A stretch of DNA of 51,676 nucleotides, taken from an uncultured Porphyromonadaceae bacterium (GTDB taxonomy: Bacteria > Bacteroidota > Bacteroidia > Bacteroidales > Coprobacteraceae). The notes beneath the pieces are model-generated. The model was not told where the DNA came from. It ran no database searches and saw nothing but the letters and a program-made list of their open reading frames with translations. Numbering within the stretch: the first letter of the stretch is position 1; each line of letters starts with the position of its first letter. This document shows positions 1 through 8,111 of this stretch, piece by piece. The stretch spans positions 1 through 51,676 of the forward strand of contig URAV01000026.1 in assembly GCA_900545915.1 (NCBI GenBank), written 5' to 3'. A program made the position numbers and the translations under genes.

Positions 1-3
1 ATG

Positions 4-77
4 TGGTCCCACTTGGGCTTGAACCAAGGACCCCCTGATTATGAGTCAGATGCTCTAACCAACTGAGCTATAGGACC
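4..77 (-). tRNA. tRNA with CAU anticodon (elongator Met or Ile2)
   Basis: The reverse strand folds into a 74-nt cloverleaf. The 7-bp acceptor stem pairs GGTCCTA with TGGGACC, the D stem is GCTC/GAGC, the anticodon loop is CTCATAA (anticodon CAU), and the T arm is CTTGG-TTCAAGC-CCAAG. The 3' CCA is not encoded, as is common in Bacteroidetes. A CAU anticodon on a G1-C72 acceptor excludes initiator tRNA. Elongator Met and lysidine-modified Ile2 cannot be separated by eye. Confidence 0.93.
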
Positions 78-369
78 GATTCGGAGCATTCCCGAAAGTG
101 ATTGCAAAAGTAATTTTTTTTTTCGAATCACCAAAATTATTTTTTGTTTTTTACATCAAGTATCTGCATTCATACTTCAATTATCACTCCAAATCAGACA
201 AACTTTATCTACTGTTCAATAATATTCCGAAAATCTTTATCGCTGACTCAAGTTATAGAACTTGTCTAAATTCGTAATATTAAAACAATTGATACCGAAT
301 ATACTAACACATGAAAAAGCTCTACCACTTTTCTCTCGAATATTGGAAATAAACGTTAATAGAGAAACG

Positions 370-404
370 TTTCATATCTCATCGATAAAGTTTGCTTATT
401 TTTG
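370..404 (+). promoter_or_regulatory. Bacteroidetes-type promoter ahead of the HAD-ribF operon
   Basis: TATTTTTG at about 397-404 fits the Bacteroides -7 consensus TAnnTTTG and lies about 35 bases before the ATG at 439. The -33 TTTG is only weakly present. The rest of the 78-438 gap is AT-rich, and I see no gene or clear RNA structure in it. Confidence 0.4.
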
Positions 405-438
405 TAAGCAATTTCATTAATAAAAATTTACCGGTATA

Positions 439-1053
439 ATGAAAAATATCAAGACTATTATCTTTGATTTAGGCGGTGTTCTAATGGATCTCGATAAACA
501 ACGATGTATCGGCGCATTCGAAGATCTGGGATTTTCCGATATTACTGAATATTTAGGAGAATATGAACAGAAAGGAATGTTCATGGACTTGGAAGACGGA
601 ACTATTTCTGCAACCGAATTTCGGGATGAAGTCCGAAAACATATCGGTGAAGCAATCACAGACCAACAAATCGATGAAGCATTCAACCGTTTTCTTGTAG
701 GGATACCAGAACAAAAACTGACATTATTACATCAACTGCATAAATCTTACCGGCTTTTTATGCTCAGCAATACAAACCCTATTATGTTCGAAAGCCGGAT
801 TCCCGAACTATTCCGGATACAAGGGCTAAATATTCCTGATTATTTCGATAAATTATATTTATCATATCAACTCGGCGTAACGAAACCCTCTCCGAAAATT
901 TTTGAAAAGATCATTGCCGATTCCGGAATATTACCACAAGAGACGTTGTTTCTCGACGACTCACAAAAGAATATCGACGCTGCCCGTAAATTCGGATTTC
1001 AAACCTATTTAGTTGCTCCCCGAGAAGATTTTTCATTTATTTTCGGCTTATAA
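439..1053 (+). CDS. HAD-superfamily (subfamily IA) phosphatase
   Basis: This 204-residue soluble protein is a haloacid-dehalogenase-type phosphatase. Motif I is FDLGGVLMD with the nucleophile Asp10, motif II is LSNTN, motif III is the Lys of TKPSPKIF, and motif IV is FLDD. The second Asp of the usual DxD is replaced by Gly, as in the YihX glucose-1-phosphatase branch. A paralogue lies at 9793-10425. The gene sits 8 bp upstream of ribF and is probably co-transcribed with it. HAD enzymes supply the phosphatase step of riboflavin synthesis and FMN hydrolysis in other bacteria, so a flavin-related substrate is plausible; this is inference from context only. Confidence 0.85.
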   Translation: MKNIKTIIFDLGGVLMDLDKQRCIGAFEDLGFSDITEYLGEYEQKGMFMDLEDGTISATEFRDEVRKHIGEAITDQQIDEAFNRFLVGIPEQKLTLLHQLHKSYRLFMLSNTNPIMFESRIPELFRIQGLNIPDYFDKLYLSYQLGVTKPSPKIFEKIIADSGILPQETLFLDDSQKNIDAARKFGFQTYLVAPREDFSFIFGL

Positions 1054-1061
1054 AACTTCAA

Positions 1062-2009
1062 ATGCAGATCATAGAACAATCTCATACTATTATCAGAACC
1101 GAGATAGTTGCCGGAATCGGTTTTTTCGACGGAGTGCATTCCGGACACCGATCTCTAATCTCCGATATCATTTCTACATCCCGGAGTCGGAATATGTCAT
1201 CGGCTGTAATTACATTCCGTAATCATCCCCGAGAAATATTACATAGCGATTACTGTCCTCAACTGATTAATACTTTCGAAGAGAAAATCGATAACCTTTC
1301 TGAAACCGGACTGGATTATTGCATCGTGCTCGATTTTACACCGGAAATATCTCAAATGTCTGCGTTTGAATTTATTAAATTCCTGATAGAAAATTATTCG
1401 TTGAAATGTCTTTTCATAGGATACGATCATCGTTTCGGACATAATAGGAGTGAAGGCTTTGACGATTATGTAAAATACGGAGAAACATTAGGAATAGATG
1501 TTCTACAAGCCAAAATGTATATACCCGAAAAAAATCATATAAATGTAAGTTCTTCCGTAATCCGTAAACTAATTAATGAAGGTAATGTATCCGAAGCAAC
1601 TCAGTTGTTGAGTCATCCGTATGCACTTCAGGGATATGTCATTCCGGGATACCAAATAGGCAGAAAGATAGGATTTCCTACCGCAAACATAGCCATAAAC
1701 AATCCGCAAAAAGTGATTCCGGCAAACGGAGTATATGCTGTCAAAATAATAGTAAATAGAGAACAGCATTATAATGGAATGGTAAATATCGGAAAACGTC
1801 CTACGGTACATTCAGACGGAGAAACTTGTATAGAAGCCCATCTGTTTGATTACTCAGGCGACCTATACGGACAGTACATCGAAATACAATTTATCGCCCG
1901 TCTCCGTTCTGAAAAGAAAATGAACGGATTGAAAGAATTGACCGATCAATTACAAAAAGATAAGGAGCATGCTATGAACATACTCCTTAACTCTTCTATT
2001 CCGTGTTAG
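1062..2009 (+). CDS. ribF: Bifunctional riboflavin kinase / FAD synthetase
   Basis: RibF phosphorylates riboflavin to FMN and adenylates FMN to FAD in the cytoplasm. The N-terminal nucleotidyltransferase half (about residues 1-185) has the GFFDGVHSGH signature and YDHRFGHNR. The C-terminal flavokinase half has GRKIGFPTANI, PANGVYAVKI and GMVNIGKRPTV. The length of 315 residues is normal for the family. It follows the HAD gene at 439-1053 by 8 bp. The annotated ATG gives a protein starting shortly before the adenylyltransferase fold, so the start is credible. Confidence 0.96.
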   Translation: MQIIEQSHTIIRTEIVAGIGFFDGVHSGHRSLISDIISTSRSRNMSSAVITFRNHPREILHSDYCPQLINTFEEKIDNLSETGLDYCIVLDFTPEISQMSAFEFIKFLIENYSLKCLFIGYDHRFGHNRSEGFDDYVKYGETLGIDVLQAKMYIPEKNHINVSSSVIRKLINEGNVSEATQLLSHPYALQGYVIPGYQIGRKIGFPTANIAINNPQKVIPANGVYAVKIIVNREQHYNGMVNIGKRPTVHSDGETCIEAHLFDYSGDLYGQYIEIQFIARLRSEKKMNGLKELTDQLQKDKEHAMNILLNSSIPC

Positions 2010-2020
2010 GGTATTATACC

Positions 2021-2497
2021 TTATTCTTCACTTCTCTTTCTAATAGGAATCTCTCGATTCATACTTTGTTCCAAAGAAATCAACGTCTCAGTAGCCGTAA
2101 CCCCCGGAATTTCCTGAATGCGGCCATTCAGTAACTCCATAAGATGCTCATTATCGCGGGCATAAAGCTTACATAACATCGTATATGGACCGGTCGTGAA
2201 ATGGCATTCCACAACTTCGGGAATTTTCTCCAATTCAGGAACTACATCCTTATACATAGACCCCTTTTCCAATCTTACCCCAATATAAGTGCAGGTACGA
2301 TATCCAAGTATTTTAGGATTTACATGATATCCAGAACCGACAATCACATTCATATCGATCATTCTCTGGATACGTTGATGAATCGCTGCTCGCGAAACTC
2401 CGCATTCTGCAGCCACATCCTTAGACGGAATACGCGCATTGCGCATAATAATTTCTAATATCTGCCTGTCAAGGTTATCTATCTTTTCCATATTCAA
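2021..2497 (-). CDS. Lrp/AsnC-family transcriptional regulator
   Basis: The 158-residue protein has an N-terminal winged helix-turn-helix of Lrp type (DNLDRQILEII, then GVSRAAIHQRIQRM at about residues 33-46) and a C-terminal RAM/AsnC ligand-binding domain (VVECHFTTGPYTMLCKLYARD). Such proteins form dimers or octamers and respond to amino acids. A second in-frame Met two codons in (2491) is an equally possible start. It is a single-gene unit converging on ribF. Its promoter carries a perfect palindrome (see 2523-2556), which suggests autoregulation. The regulon cannot be deduced from the sequence. Confidence 0.93.
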   Translation of the reverse strand: MNMEKIDNLDRQILEIIMRNARIPSKDVAAECGVSRAAIHQRIQRMIDMNVIVGSGYHVNPKILGYRTCTYIGVRLEKGSMYKDVVPELEKIPEVVECHFTTGPYTMLCKLYARDNEHLMELLNGRIQEIPGVTATETLISLEQSMNREIPIRKRSEE

Positions 2498-2522
2498 AAG
2501 CTATAACAAATCATTTTGACAG

Positions 2523-2556
2523 CAAAAGTAAGGTTTATTATTGAATAAACCTCGAA
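2523..2556 (-). promoter_or_regulatory. Lrp-gene promoter with palindromic operator in the spacer
   Basis: On the reverse strand the -7 element TACTTTTG (about 2530-2523) is directly preceded by the perfect palindrome AGGTTTATT-cAAT-AATAAACCT (about 2552-2531). The palindrome fills the -33/-7 spacer, with a TTTC-like -33 beyond it. The position suggests a repressor site, most simply for the adjacent Lrp protein. Confidence 0.55.
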
Positions 2557-2617
2557 ATACTATAAGAAATCAGCAAAAAGAAAGTTACAATTTTTCATTG
2601 TGCTACATTTATCCCTT

Positions 2618-3364
2618 TTAACGAATTATCTCAAGCAATTCGACTTCAAAGATCAATGCCGAATTTGCCGGAATATCTTTTCCTGCTCCACGTTCTCCAT
2701 ATCCCAACTCAGACGGAATATAAAAAATATATTTAGACCCTACCGGCATCAACTGCAAACCTTCTTGCCAACCGGCAATAACTCCACCAACAGACAACTC
2801 GAGGGGTTGTTGACGATCATAAGAACTGTCAAATTTTTTCCCGTTTATCAACTTTCCCGTATAATGAACTTTTACTCTATCATTTATAGTCGGTTTTTCT
2901 CCTGTTCCCTGTTTCTCTACTACATACAATAGTCCGCTCTCCGTTTTTTGTACCCCAGTCTCAGATGCTTTGGCAGCCAAAAAGGCTTTTCCCTCCGCAA
3001 GATTCTTTTCTGCGGCAATCTTCTGTTTTTCTCGGACAATACGCTGCATCTCCGCCCCGAATTTATTCAAGATATCGGTTGCTTCCTCTTTTGTAAATAC
3101 CGTAGAATCATTCAATAAAACATTATTGAACGCCTGTACGAAAATTTCCGGCTTCAACTCAAAGTCACTTCGTTCTTTAATATCTTTAAATGCAGCCTTA
3201 ATTCCGTTCCCGGCATCTATACCAAAAGCATAACTGATACTATCTACCTTTACCGGTAACTGTATCTGTTCCTTTTGCTGTTTTTTAGAAGCTTTTCGCC
3301 TTGCTTGTACAGGTACTGCTGAAATTATCAACAATATAACCAACAGAAATTTCAATGTTCTCAT
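2618..3364 (-). CDS. Exported FKBP-type peptidyl-prolyl isomerase
   Basis: This 248-residue protein starts with a Sec signal peptide (hydrophobic FLLVILLIISAVPVQA). An FkpA/Mip-like N-terminal helical dimerisation domain follows (SYAFGIDAGNGIKAAF, residues about 45-130), then an FKBP domain (VKVHYTGKLINGKKFDSS, VIAGWQEGLQLMPVGSKYIFYIPSELGYGERG). The role is prolyl cis-trans isomerase and chaperone in the periplasm. The final SALIFEVELLEI is the typical FKBP end strand. It is the third of three tandem FKBP genes on this strand and is separated from the second by a terminator, so it probably has its own promoter. Confidence 0.92.
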   Translation of the reverse strand: MRTLKFLLVILLIISAVPVQARRKASKKQQKEQIQLPVKVDSISYAFGIDAGNGIKAAFKDIKERSDFELKPEIFVQAFNNVLLNDSTVFTKEEATDILNKFGAEMQRIVREKQKIAAEKNLAEGKAFLAAKASETGVQKTESGLLYVVEKQGTGEKPTINDRVKVHYTGKLINGKKFDSSYDRQQPLELSVGGVIAGWQEGLQLMPVGSKYIFYIPSELGYGERGAGKDIPANSALIFEVELLEIIR

Positions 3365-3390
3365 AATATTATATCACTATCTAATTTATT

Positions 3391-3438
3391 TTTGAAAAGA
3401 AAAAGAGAACCGAACATTTCGTTCAGTCCTCTTTTTTT
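3391..3438 (-). terminator. Rho-independent terminator of the FKBP pair
   Basis: Reverse-strand hairpin GAGGACTGAAC-GAAAT-GTTCGGTTCTC (with G-U pairs) followed by TTTTTCTTTT. The complementary side also ends in seven Ts, so it could act in both directions. It lies between the lipoprotein FKBP and the next FKBP gene. Confidence 0.7.
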
Positions 3439-3456
3439 ATCCTATACTATTGAAGT

Positions 3457-4314
3457 TTATTTATCAACGCTCAGCAATTCGATTTCGAAAATTAATGTCG
3501 AGTTAACCGGAATACGTGGATTAGGATTTGTTCCATAAGCCAATTCTGCAGGAATATATACTTCATATTTCGAACCCGGAGTCATTAACATCAATGCTTC
3601 GTTAAATCCCGGAACCAATTGTCCTACAGACATCGCTACTTTCTCACTGGCATCGAATTGAGTACCATCGATCAAAGTTCCTTTATAGCTTACAGTTACT
3701 TTATCATTTTCAACGGGTTTTTCGCCCTTACCTTCTTTGACTACTTTATACAACAAACCTGAAGCTGTTTTTTGTACTCCCGCTTCTTTAGCTTTTTTTG
3801 CCAAGAATGCTTCCCCGTCAGCTTTATTCTTTTTTGCTTCAGGAGTATTCGCCAATTTTTCAGCTTCCTCTTTTTGTTTTTTCAGTTGTATAGCTTGCAT
3901 TCCGTTACGGAAAACTTCTTCAGCCTGAGCTCTTGAAATCAAAGTAGAATCTTCTTTTAATGTAGCGAACAATGCCGATAAGATTTCTTCTTTATTCATC
4001 TCGATACCCTGTTTTCCCATCTGTTCGATCTGTTGTTTCATATTCGAACCGATAGCTGCTCCAAATTCATAAGAAAATTTCGCACTGTCCGAATTTACGG
4101 TAGATTGCATACCTCTGATGAACTGATCTATATCCACTTTTTTAGGATATTGCTTCAATCCCATAGCCAAATCCGTACCATTCAGTACACCAAAAGCATA
4201 ACTGAGACTGTCCACACCGTCTGCTAAAGCAGCACCACTTTTTTTATTACAAGAAGTAAGTCCCATAGCTACTAAACCTGCAGCCAAGACTGAACATAAG
4301 ACTGTTTTTTTCAT
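3457..4314 (-). CDS. FKBP-type peptidyl-prolyl isomerase, lipoprotein
   Basis: This is a 285-residue isomerase with a lipoprotein signal peptide (LVAMGLTSC, lipobox Cys about residue 22), so it should be lipid-anchored at the periplasmic or outer membrane. The helical FKBP_N domain (SLSYAFGVLNGTDLAM to about residue 150) has a Lys/Glu/Ala-rich helical linker before the FKBP domain (VTVSYKGTLIDGTQFD, LVPGFNEALMLMTPGSKYEVYIPAELAYG). The gene starts 17 bp after the cytoplasmic FKBP stop, consistent with one transcript from 4916 ending at the terminator near 3400. Confidence 0.93.
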   Translation of the reverse strand: MKKTVLCSVLAAGLVAMGLTSCNKKSGAALADGVDSLSYAFGVLNGTDLAMGLKQYPKKVDIDQFIRGMQSTVNSDSAKFSYEFGAAIGSNMKQQIEQMGKQGIEMNKEEILSALFATLKEDSTLISRAQAEEVFRNGMQAIQLKKQKEEAEKLANTPEAKKNKADGEAFLAKKAKEAGVQKTASGLLYKVVKEGKGEKPVENDKVTVSYKGTLIDGTQFDASEKVAMSVGQLVPGFNEALMLMTPGSKYEVYIPAELAYGTNPNPRIPVNSTLIFEIELLSVDK

Positions 4315-4331
4315 TGTGTTTGTGATATTAT

Positions 4332-4916
4332 TTATAATACTTTTAATAGTTCGACATCAAATATTAAAGTAGAATTAGGGGCAATCTTGCCTCCCGCACC
4401 ATTCTCTCCATAGGCCAGATCAGAGGGTATAAATAGTCTCCATTTAGAGCCTTCCGGCATCAATTGCAAAGCCTCTACCCAACCCGGTATTACCTGACTT
4501 ACACCAAAAACCGCAGGTTCTCCCCGTTCAACAGAGCTATCGAACACTTCTCCATTGATCAATGTTCCATGATAATGGCACTGTACCCGATCTGTTGCAG
4601 CAGGTTTCTTTCCTTTACCTTCGGTCAACACTTCATACTGTAATCCGCTCGGTAAGACCACCACTCCGGATTTCTTTTTATTTTCAGCCAAAAATGCCTC
4701 TCCTTCTGCTCGGTTACGATCATTGACTTCTCGTTGCATCTGCGTAAAGAAATCATTAATCACCTGTTTTGCTTCGTCATAAGTCATTTCGGGTTTCTCA
4801 CCTTCATATACAGCTTTTACTCCATTAGCAAAATCCGTAACCGAAAGAGTCTGGATACCTGAGCTTTTAAAATTGTTACCCATACTCAGCCCCAGTGCAT
4901 AGCTTAATTTATCCAT
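4332..4916 (-). CDS. Cytoplasmic FKBP-type peptidyl-prolyl isomerase
   Basis: The 194-residue protein has no signal peptide and starts straight into the FKBP_N helical domain (KLSYALGLSMGNNFK). An FKBP catalytic domain follows (VQCHYHGTLINGEVFDSS, VIPGWVEALQLMPEGSKWRLFIPSDLAYGENG). It is the FklB/Mip type and likely works in the cytoplasm. It is the first gene of the FKBP cluster. Together the three paralogues appear to cover cytoplasm, lipid-anchored and soluble periplasmic locations. Confidence 0.92.
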   Translation of the reverse strand: MDKLSYALGLSMGNNFKSSGIQTLSVTDFANGVKAVYEGEKPEMTYDEAKQVINDFFTQMQREVNDRNRAEGEAFLAENKKKSGVVVLPSGLQYEVLTEGKGKKPAATDRVQCHYHGTLINGEVFDSSVERGEPAVFGVSQVIPGWVEALQLMPEGSKWRLFIPSDLAYGENGAGGKIAPNSTLIFDVELLKVL

Positions 4917-4945
4917 ATATAATTGTTGTTTTTAACGGAAGTTTT

Positions 4946-5123
4946 CTTAGAGCTGTCTAAATTTTCCGACAAAAAATATTATCAGGTCATTTTTGCGTTT
5001 TCTTCCGGTCTTTTTCCCCGTTTTCTCTCGTCAGATAGCCCGCTATCTTCCTCGTAAAATCAGAGAAACATCCTCGGAAGAAATTCTCAAAACTGACCCG
5101 AGTAAAATTCAGACAGGCTCTTA
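4946..5123. repeat. Palindromic intergenic repeat, copy A (full length)
   Basis: This 178-nt imperfect palindrome has tips CTTAGAGCTGTCTAAATTTT and AAAATTCAGACAGGCTCTTAA, which are inverted relative to each other. The centre holds GATAGC-CC-GCTATC, and both arms carry matching CTTCCG segments. There is no ORF. It fills most of the 4917-5336 gap and is the reference copy for the family described in the findings. Confidence 0.8.
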
Positions 5124-5212
5124 ACCTCCCGTATCTCCATCCGGTTTTTAATTACCGGACGAAGATAGAGTTTTTATTGTATAGTTCTTTTATTTTCTAT
5201 TAAAAAAAAACA

Positions 5213-5220
5213 TAAATTTG
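5213..5220 (+). promoter_or_regulatory. -7 promoter element upstream of the sirtuin gene
   Basis: TAAATTTG matches TAnnTTTG about 117 bases before the sirtuin ATG. The upstream -33 is a weak CTTTTA. Low-confidence assignment. Confidence 0.35.
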
Positions 5221-5336
5221 CAACTAATAAACAGCATAATCGTTTAAAAGTAAATGTATAACACTCAGACGATATATTTTGTTGAACAAATATTTTAAGA
5301 AAATAAACGTTATCATGCTAAAAAGAGAGATCCAAA

Positions 5337-6026
5337 ATGAAAAAGCTGATCGTATTAACCGGAGCCGGCATGAGTGCTGAAAGCGGATTATCAACATTTC
5401 GGAGCAGTAATGGACTTTGGGAAAACCACCGCGTCGAGGATGTAGCGACACCTGAAGGCTGGTATCGTAATCCAGAACTGGTTCTTGATTTTTATAACGG
5501 ATTACGAAAAGCCCTCATTAAATCCGAACCCAATGCAGGACATAAAAGATTAGTGGAATTGGAATCGGATTATGATGTACATATTATCACTCAAAATATC
5601 GACAATTTACACGAACGTGCAGGCAGTTCTCACGTAATACATTTACACGGGGAACTCATGAAAGTCCGTTCGGTACGGAACGAAAAACTAATTTATACAC
5701 TCACACCTGAACATTGTGAAATTCATCTTGGAGATAAGGCTGAGGACGGAGGTCAATTACGTCCGCATATCGTATGGTTCGGAGAAGCTGTCCCCATGAT
5801 AGAACCGGCAATAGATTTAGTATCAGAAGCAGATATTTTTGTCATCATCGGAACTTCTTTAAACGTATATCCGGCTGCAGGATTGTTAAATTATGTCCGG
5901 ACAAATGTTCCCATATACCTGATTGATCCGAATGATGTTCACGATCCTTCGGAACGAGTAAGCCATTTTATTCGAAAAGGAGCTTCCGAAGGAATGAGAG
6001 AATTGATCGAGATACTAAAAAAATAA
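5337..6026 (+). CDS. Sir2-family NAD-dependent deacylase lacking zinc cysteines
   Basis: This 229-residue class III-like sirtuin removes acyl groups from lysines, consuming NAD. NAD-binding motifs are GAGMSAESGLSTFR, TQNIDNLHERAG with the catalytic His in HLHGEL, and GTSLNVYPAAGL. The segment after HGEL that normally carries two Cys pairs for a structural zinc has only one Cys here (PEHC), so the zinc ribbon seems lost. The acyl-pocket region reads FYNGLRKAL; compared with E. coli CobB FYNARR, the Tyr is kept but the Arg is displaced by one position. Acyl specificity is therefore uncertain. It is a single-gene unit closed by a shared terminator. Confidence 0.9.
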   Translation: MKKLIVLTGAGMSAESGLSTFRSSNGLWENHRVEDVATPEGWYRNPELVLDFYNGLRKALIKSEPNAGHKRLVELESDYDVHIITQNIDNLHERAGSSHVIHLHGELMKVRSVRNEKLIYTLTPEHCEIHLGDKAEDGGQLRPHIVWFGEAVPMIEPAIDLVSEADIFVIIGTSLNVYPAAGLLNYVRTNVPIYLIDPNDVHDPSERVSHFIRKGASEGMRELIEILKK

Positions 6027-6027
6027 T

Positions 6028-6079
6028 AAAAAGCGAAAAAGGCCGAAATGCAAGATATTTCAGCCTTTTTCGCTTTTTA
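6028..6079. terminator. Bidirectional terminator between sirtuin and Na/Pi symporter genes
   Basis: The strong stem AAAAAGCGAAAAAGGC pairs with GCCTTTTTCGCTTTTT across a short loop. It is flanked by A and T runs on both sides and lies between two converging genes. Confidence 0.85.
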
Positions 6080-6098
6080 TATACAAGTCAAGTTATGA

Positions 6099-7913
6099 TT
6101 AATTCATTCTCCTTTTTTCTTTCACTGCTTCGACTACATTAACCACATAATCCCCTAATTTCTCACATTCCGAGATAATGTCCATAAAATAAATACCGGA
6201 CTGATATTCATATTTTTTAGAATTAATATTTTCGATATTCTCCATTCTGAGCTGATTCCGGAAATTGTTAATTTCCATCTCCTTATTATAGGATTTATTC
6301 AAATCAGATTCTGCCATGTCATTCTTATCAAAAATAACATTCATATTATCGAGAGCTTCGCTTACCAATTTGAACATCAAATCTATATCTTTTTCTATAC
6401 CTTCATTAAATTCGACTTTTGCTTCCTGCTTCCGAATCACGGTCCGAGCCAAATGAAAGCAACTATCTCCGATACTTTCTATTTCGGTAGTCATCGTCAA
6501 CATCGCGCTTACCTGCAATTTTCCATCATAACTTAAACGCCCGTCTGCAACTTGATTCAGATATGCCGCAATCTCCAATTCCATCCTATCGCTGATCTTC
6601 TCATATTTTTCGATCCGACTATATATCTTAGAAAAAGTCTCGCTCCCCTCCCTTTCGTGAATCAAATCTTTTACCATTCCGAACATCCGCTGTGTTCTCT
6701 GCCCATATAAAGCAATCTCCTTTTTCGCCTGTAAAAGAGACAGCTCCGATGTAGAAAGCATTCCGCCGGAAATGAATTTAAGTTGAAACTCTTCATCATC
6801 ACTATGCTTCAGTTTAATAACCCGAGTAACGATTTTCACATACAAGTTTACAAACCAAATCATCACCAAAACATTCAGAATATTGAACACCGTATGAAAA
6901 AGAGACAAAGCATAAGACACTGTAACCTGCATTCCTTGATATTGTGCTCGCAATGCCAACTCATCAGCAGACAGTCCGGCTGCACTCTCTGCAGAAATAC
7001 GATTCACAACTGCAGGACTATGATGTTGAATAAAAGTCATCAAGTCTGTCGGAGATCCCCCCGTAAGTTCTTTTACCAAAAAACCGATAAAATGAGTAAA
7101 CGGGAAAAAGAGAATAAGCATCCAGCATACTCCGAAAATATTAAACATAAAGTGCGCAAAAGCTGCACGCTTTGCCGAAACATTAGCCGACAAAGCCGCC
7201 AGATTAGCCGTAATAGTCGTTCCGATATTTTCGCCCAAAACCATTGCGGCAGCTATATCGAATGAAATCCAACCCTTACTGCACATAATCAGAGTAATTG
7301 CCATTGTCGCACTGGAAGATTGAACGACAATAGTAACAATCGTCCCTATCAATAGAAAAAGCAATACCGACAGATAGCCCATATTGGTGTACTCGGTAAG
7401 AAACGAAAGTATCTCCGGATTATTTTGAATGTCAGGAACTGAATTTTTAAGAAACTCAAGTCCCATAAACAAAAAAGCGAAACCGATAATAAACTCTCCC
7501 CAAGATCTCCTCCGACTATTTCCGGAAAAAATAAAAGGAATCGCCAAACCGATCAATGGAATAGCGAATAAACTGATGTTTACCTTAAAGCCAAAAATAG
7601 AAATTATCCACGCCGTTACGGTAGTACCCACATTGGCACCCATAATAACCGACACCGACTGTGTCAAAGAAAGTAAGCCTGCATTTACAAAACTGACAAC
7701 CATCACCGTCGTTGCGGAAGAAGATTGTATAAGAGCGGTAATCAACACTCCGGTAAGCACACCGGTCACCCGATTGGTAGTCATCGCAGTAAGAATTCCT
7801 CTCAACCGGTCTCCTGCCACTTTTTGAAGCCCTTCACTCATAACTTTCATCCCGTACAAGAATAAACCCAATGAGCCAATAAGCGTCAAAAAGTCAAAAA
7901 ATGTGTACTCCAT
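6099..7913 (-). CDS. Na/Pi cotransporter family protein with PhoU-like C-terminus
   Basis: This 604-residue inner-membrane protein of the NptA/PF02690 family likely imports phosphate with sodium. It has two inverted membrane repeats, each with the QSSSATT/QSSSATM signature (about residues 62 and 198), and about nine membrane segments in all. The last 200 residues form soluble PhoU-like helices (KISDRMELEIAAYLNQVADG; TTEIESIGDSCFHLA). The start is supported by an immediate TM segment. It is monocistronic and divergent from the kinase at 8112; I see no clear Pho box in the 198-bp gap. Confidence 0.92.
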   Translation of the reverse strand: MEYTFFDFLTLIGSLGLFLYGMKVMSEGLQKVAGDRLRGILTAMTTNRVTGVLTGVLITALIQSSSATTVMVVSFVNAGLLSLTQSVSVIMGANVGTTVTAWIISIFGFKVNISLFAIPLIGLAIPFIFSGNSRRRSWGEFIIGFAFLFMGLEFLKNSVPDIQNNPEILSFLTEYTNMGYLSVLLFLLIGTIVTIVVQSSSATMAITLIMCSKGWISFDIAAAMVLGENIGTTITANLAALSANVSAKRAAFAHFMFNIFGVCWMLILFFPFTHFIGFLVKELTGGSPTDLMTFIQHHSPAVVNRISAESAAGLSADELALRAQYQGMQVTVSYALSLFHTVFNILNVLVMIWFVNLYVKIVTRVIKLKHSDDEEFQLKFISGGMLSTSELSLLQAKKEIALYGQRTQRMFGMVKDLIHEREGSETFSKIYSRIEKYEKISDRMELEIAAYLNQVADGRLSYDGKLQVSAMLTMTTEIESIGDSCFHLARTVIRKQEAKVEFNEGIEKDIDLMFKLVSEALDNMNVIFDKNDMAESDLNKSYNKEMEINNFRNQLRMENIENINSKKYEYQSGIYFMDIISECEKLGDYVVNVVEAVKEKRRMN

Positions 7914-8111
7914 CTCGATTTACTTTATTTGATATTTTGTTTAATCCGCAAGAATATAATATATTTAGCGTGCATAATAGCTGAATGCAAATTTGAGGCA
8001 AAAATAAAAAAAATAAGAGAATTTACGACAGAGTAGATCATTGAATTTTCTTGAGAATGTAATATTTATTCAATCTCTGTTGCAAATCAAACATACTATA
8101 ACAAATAAACT

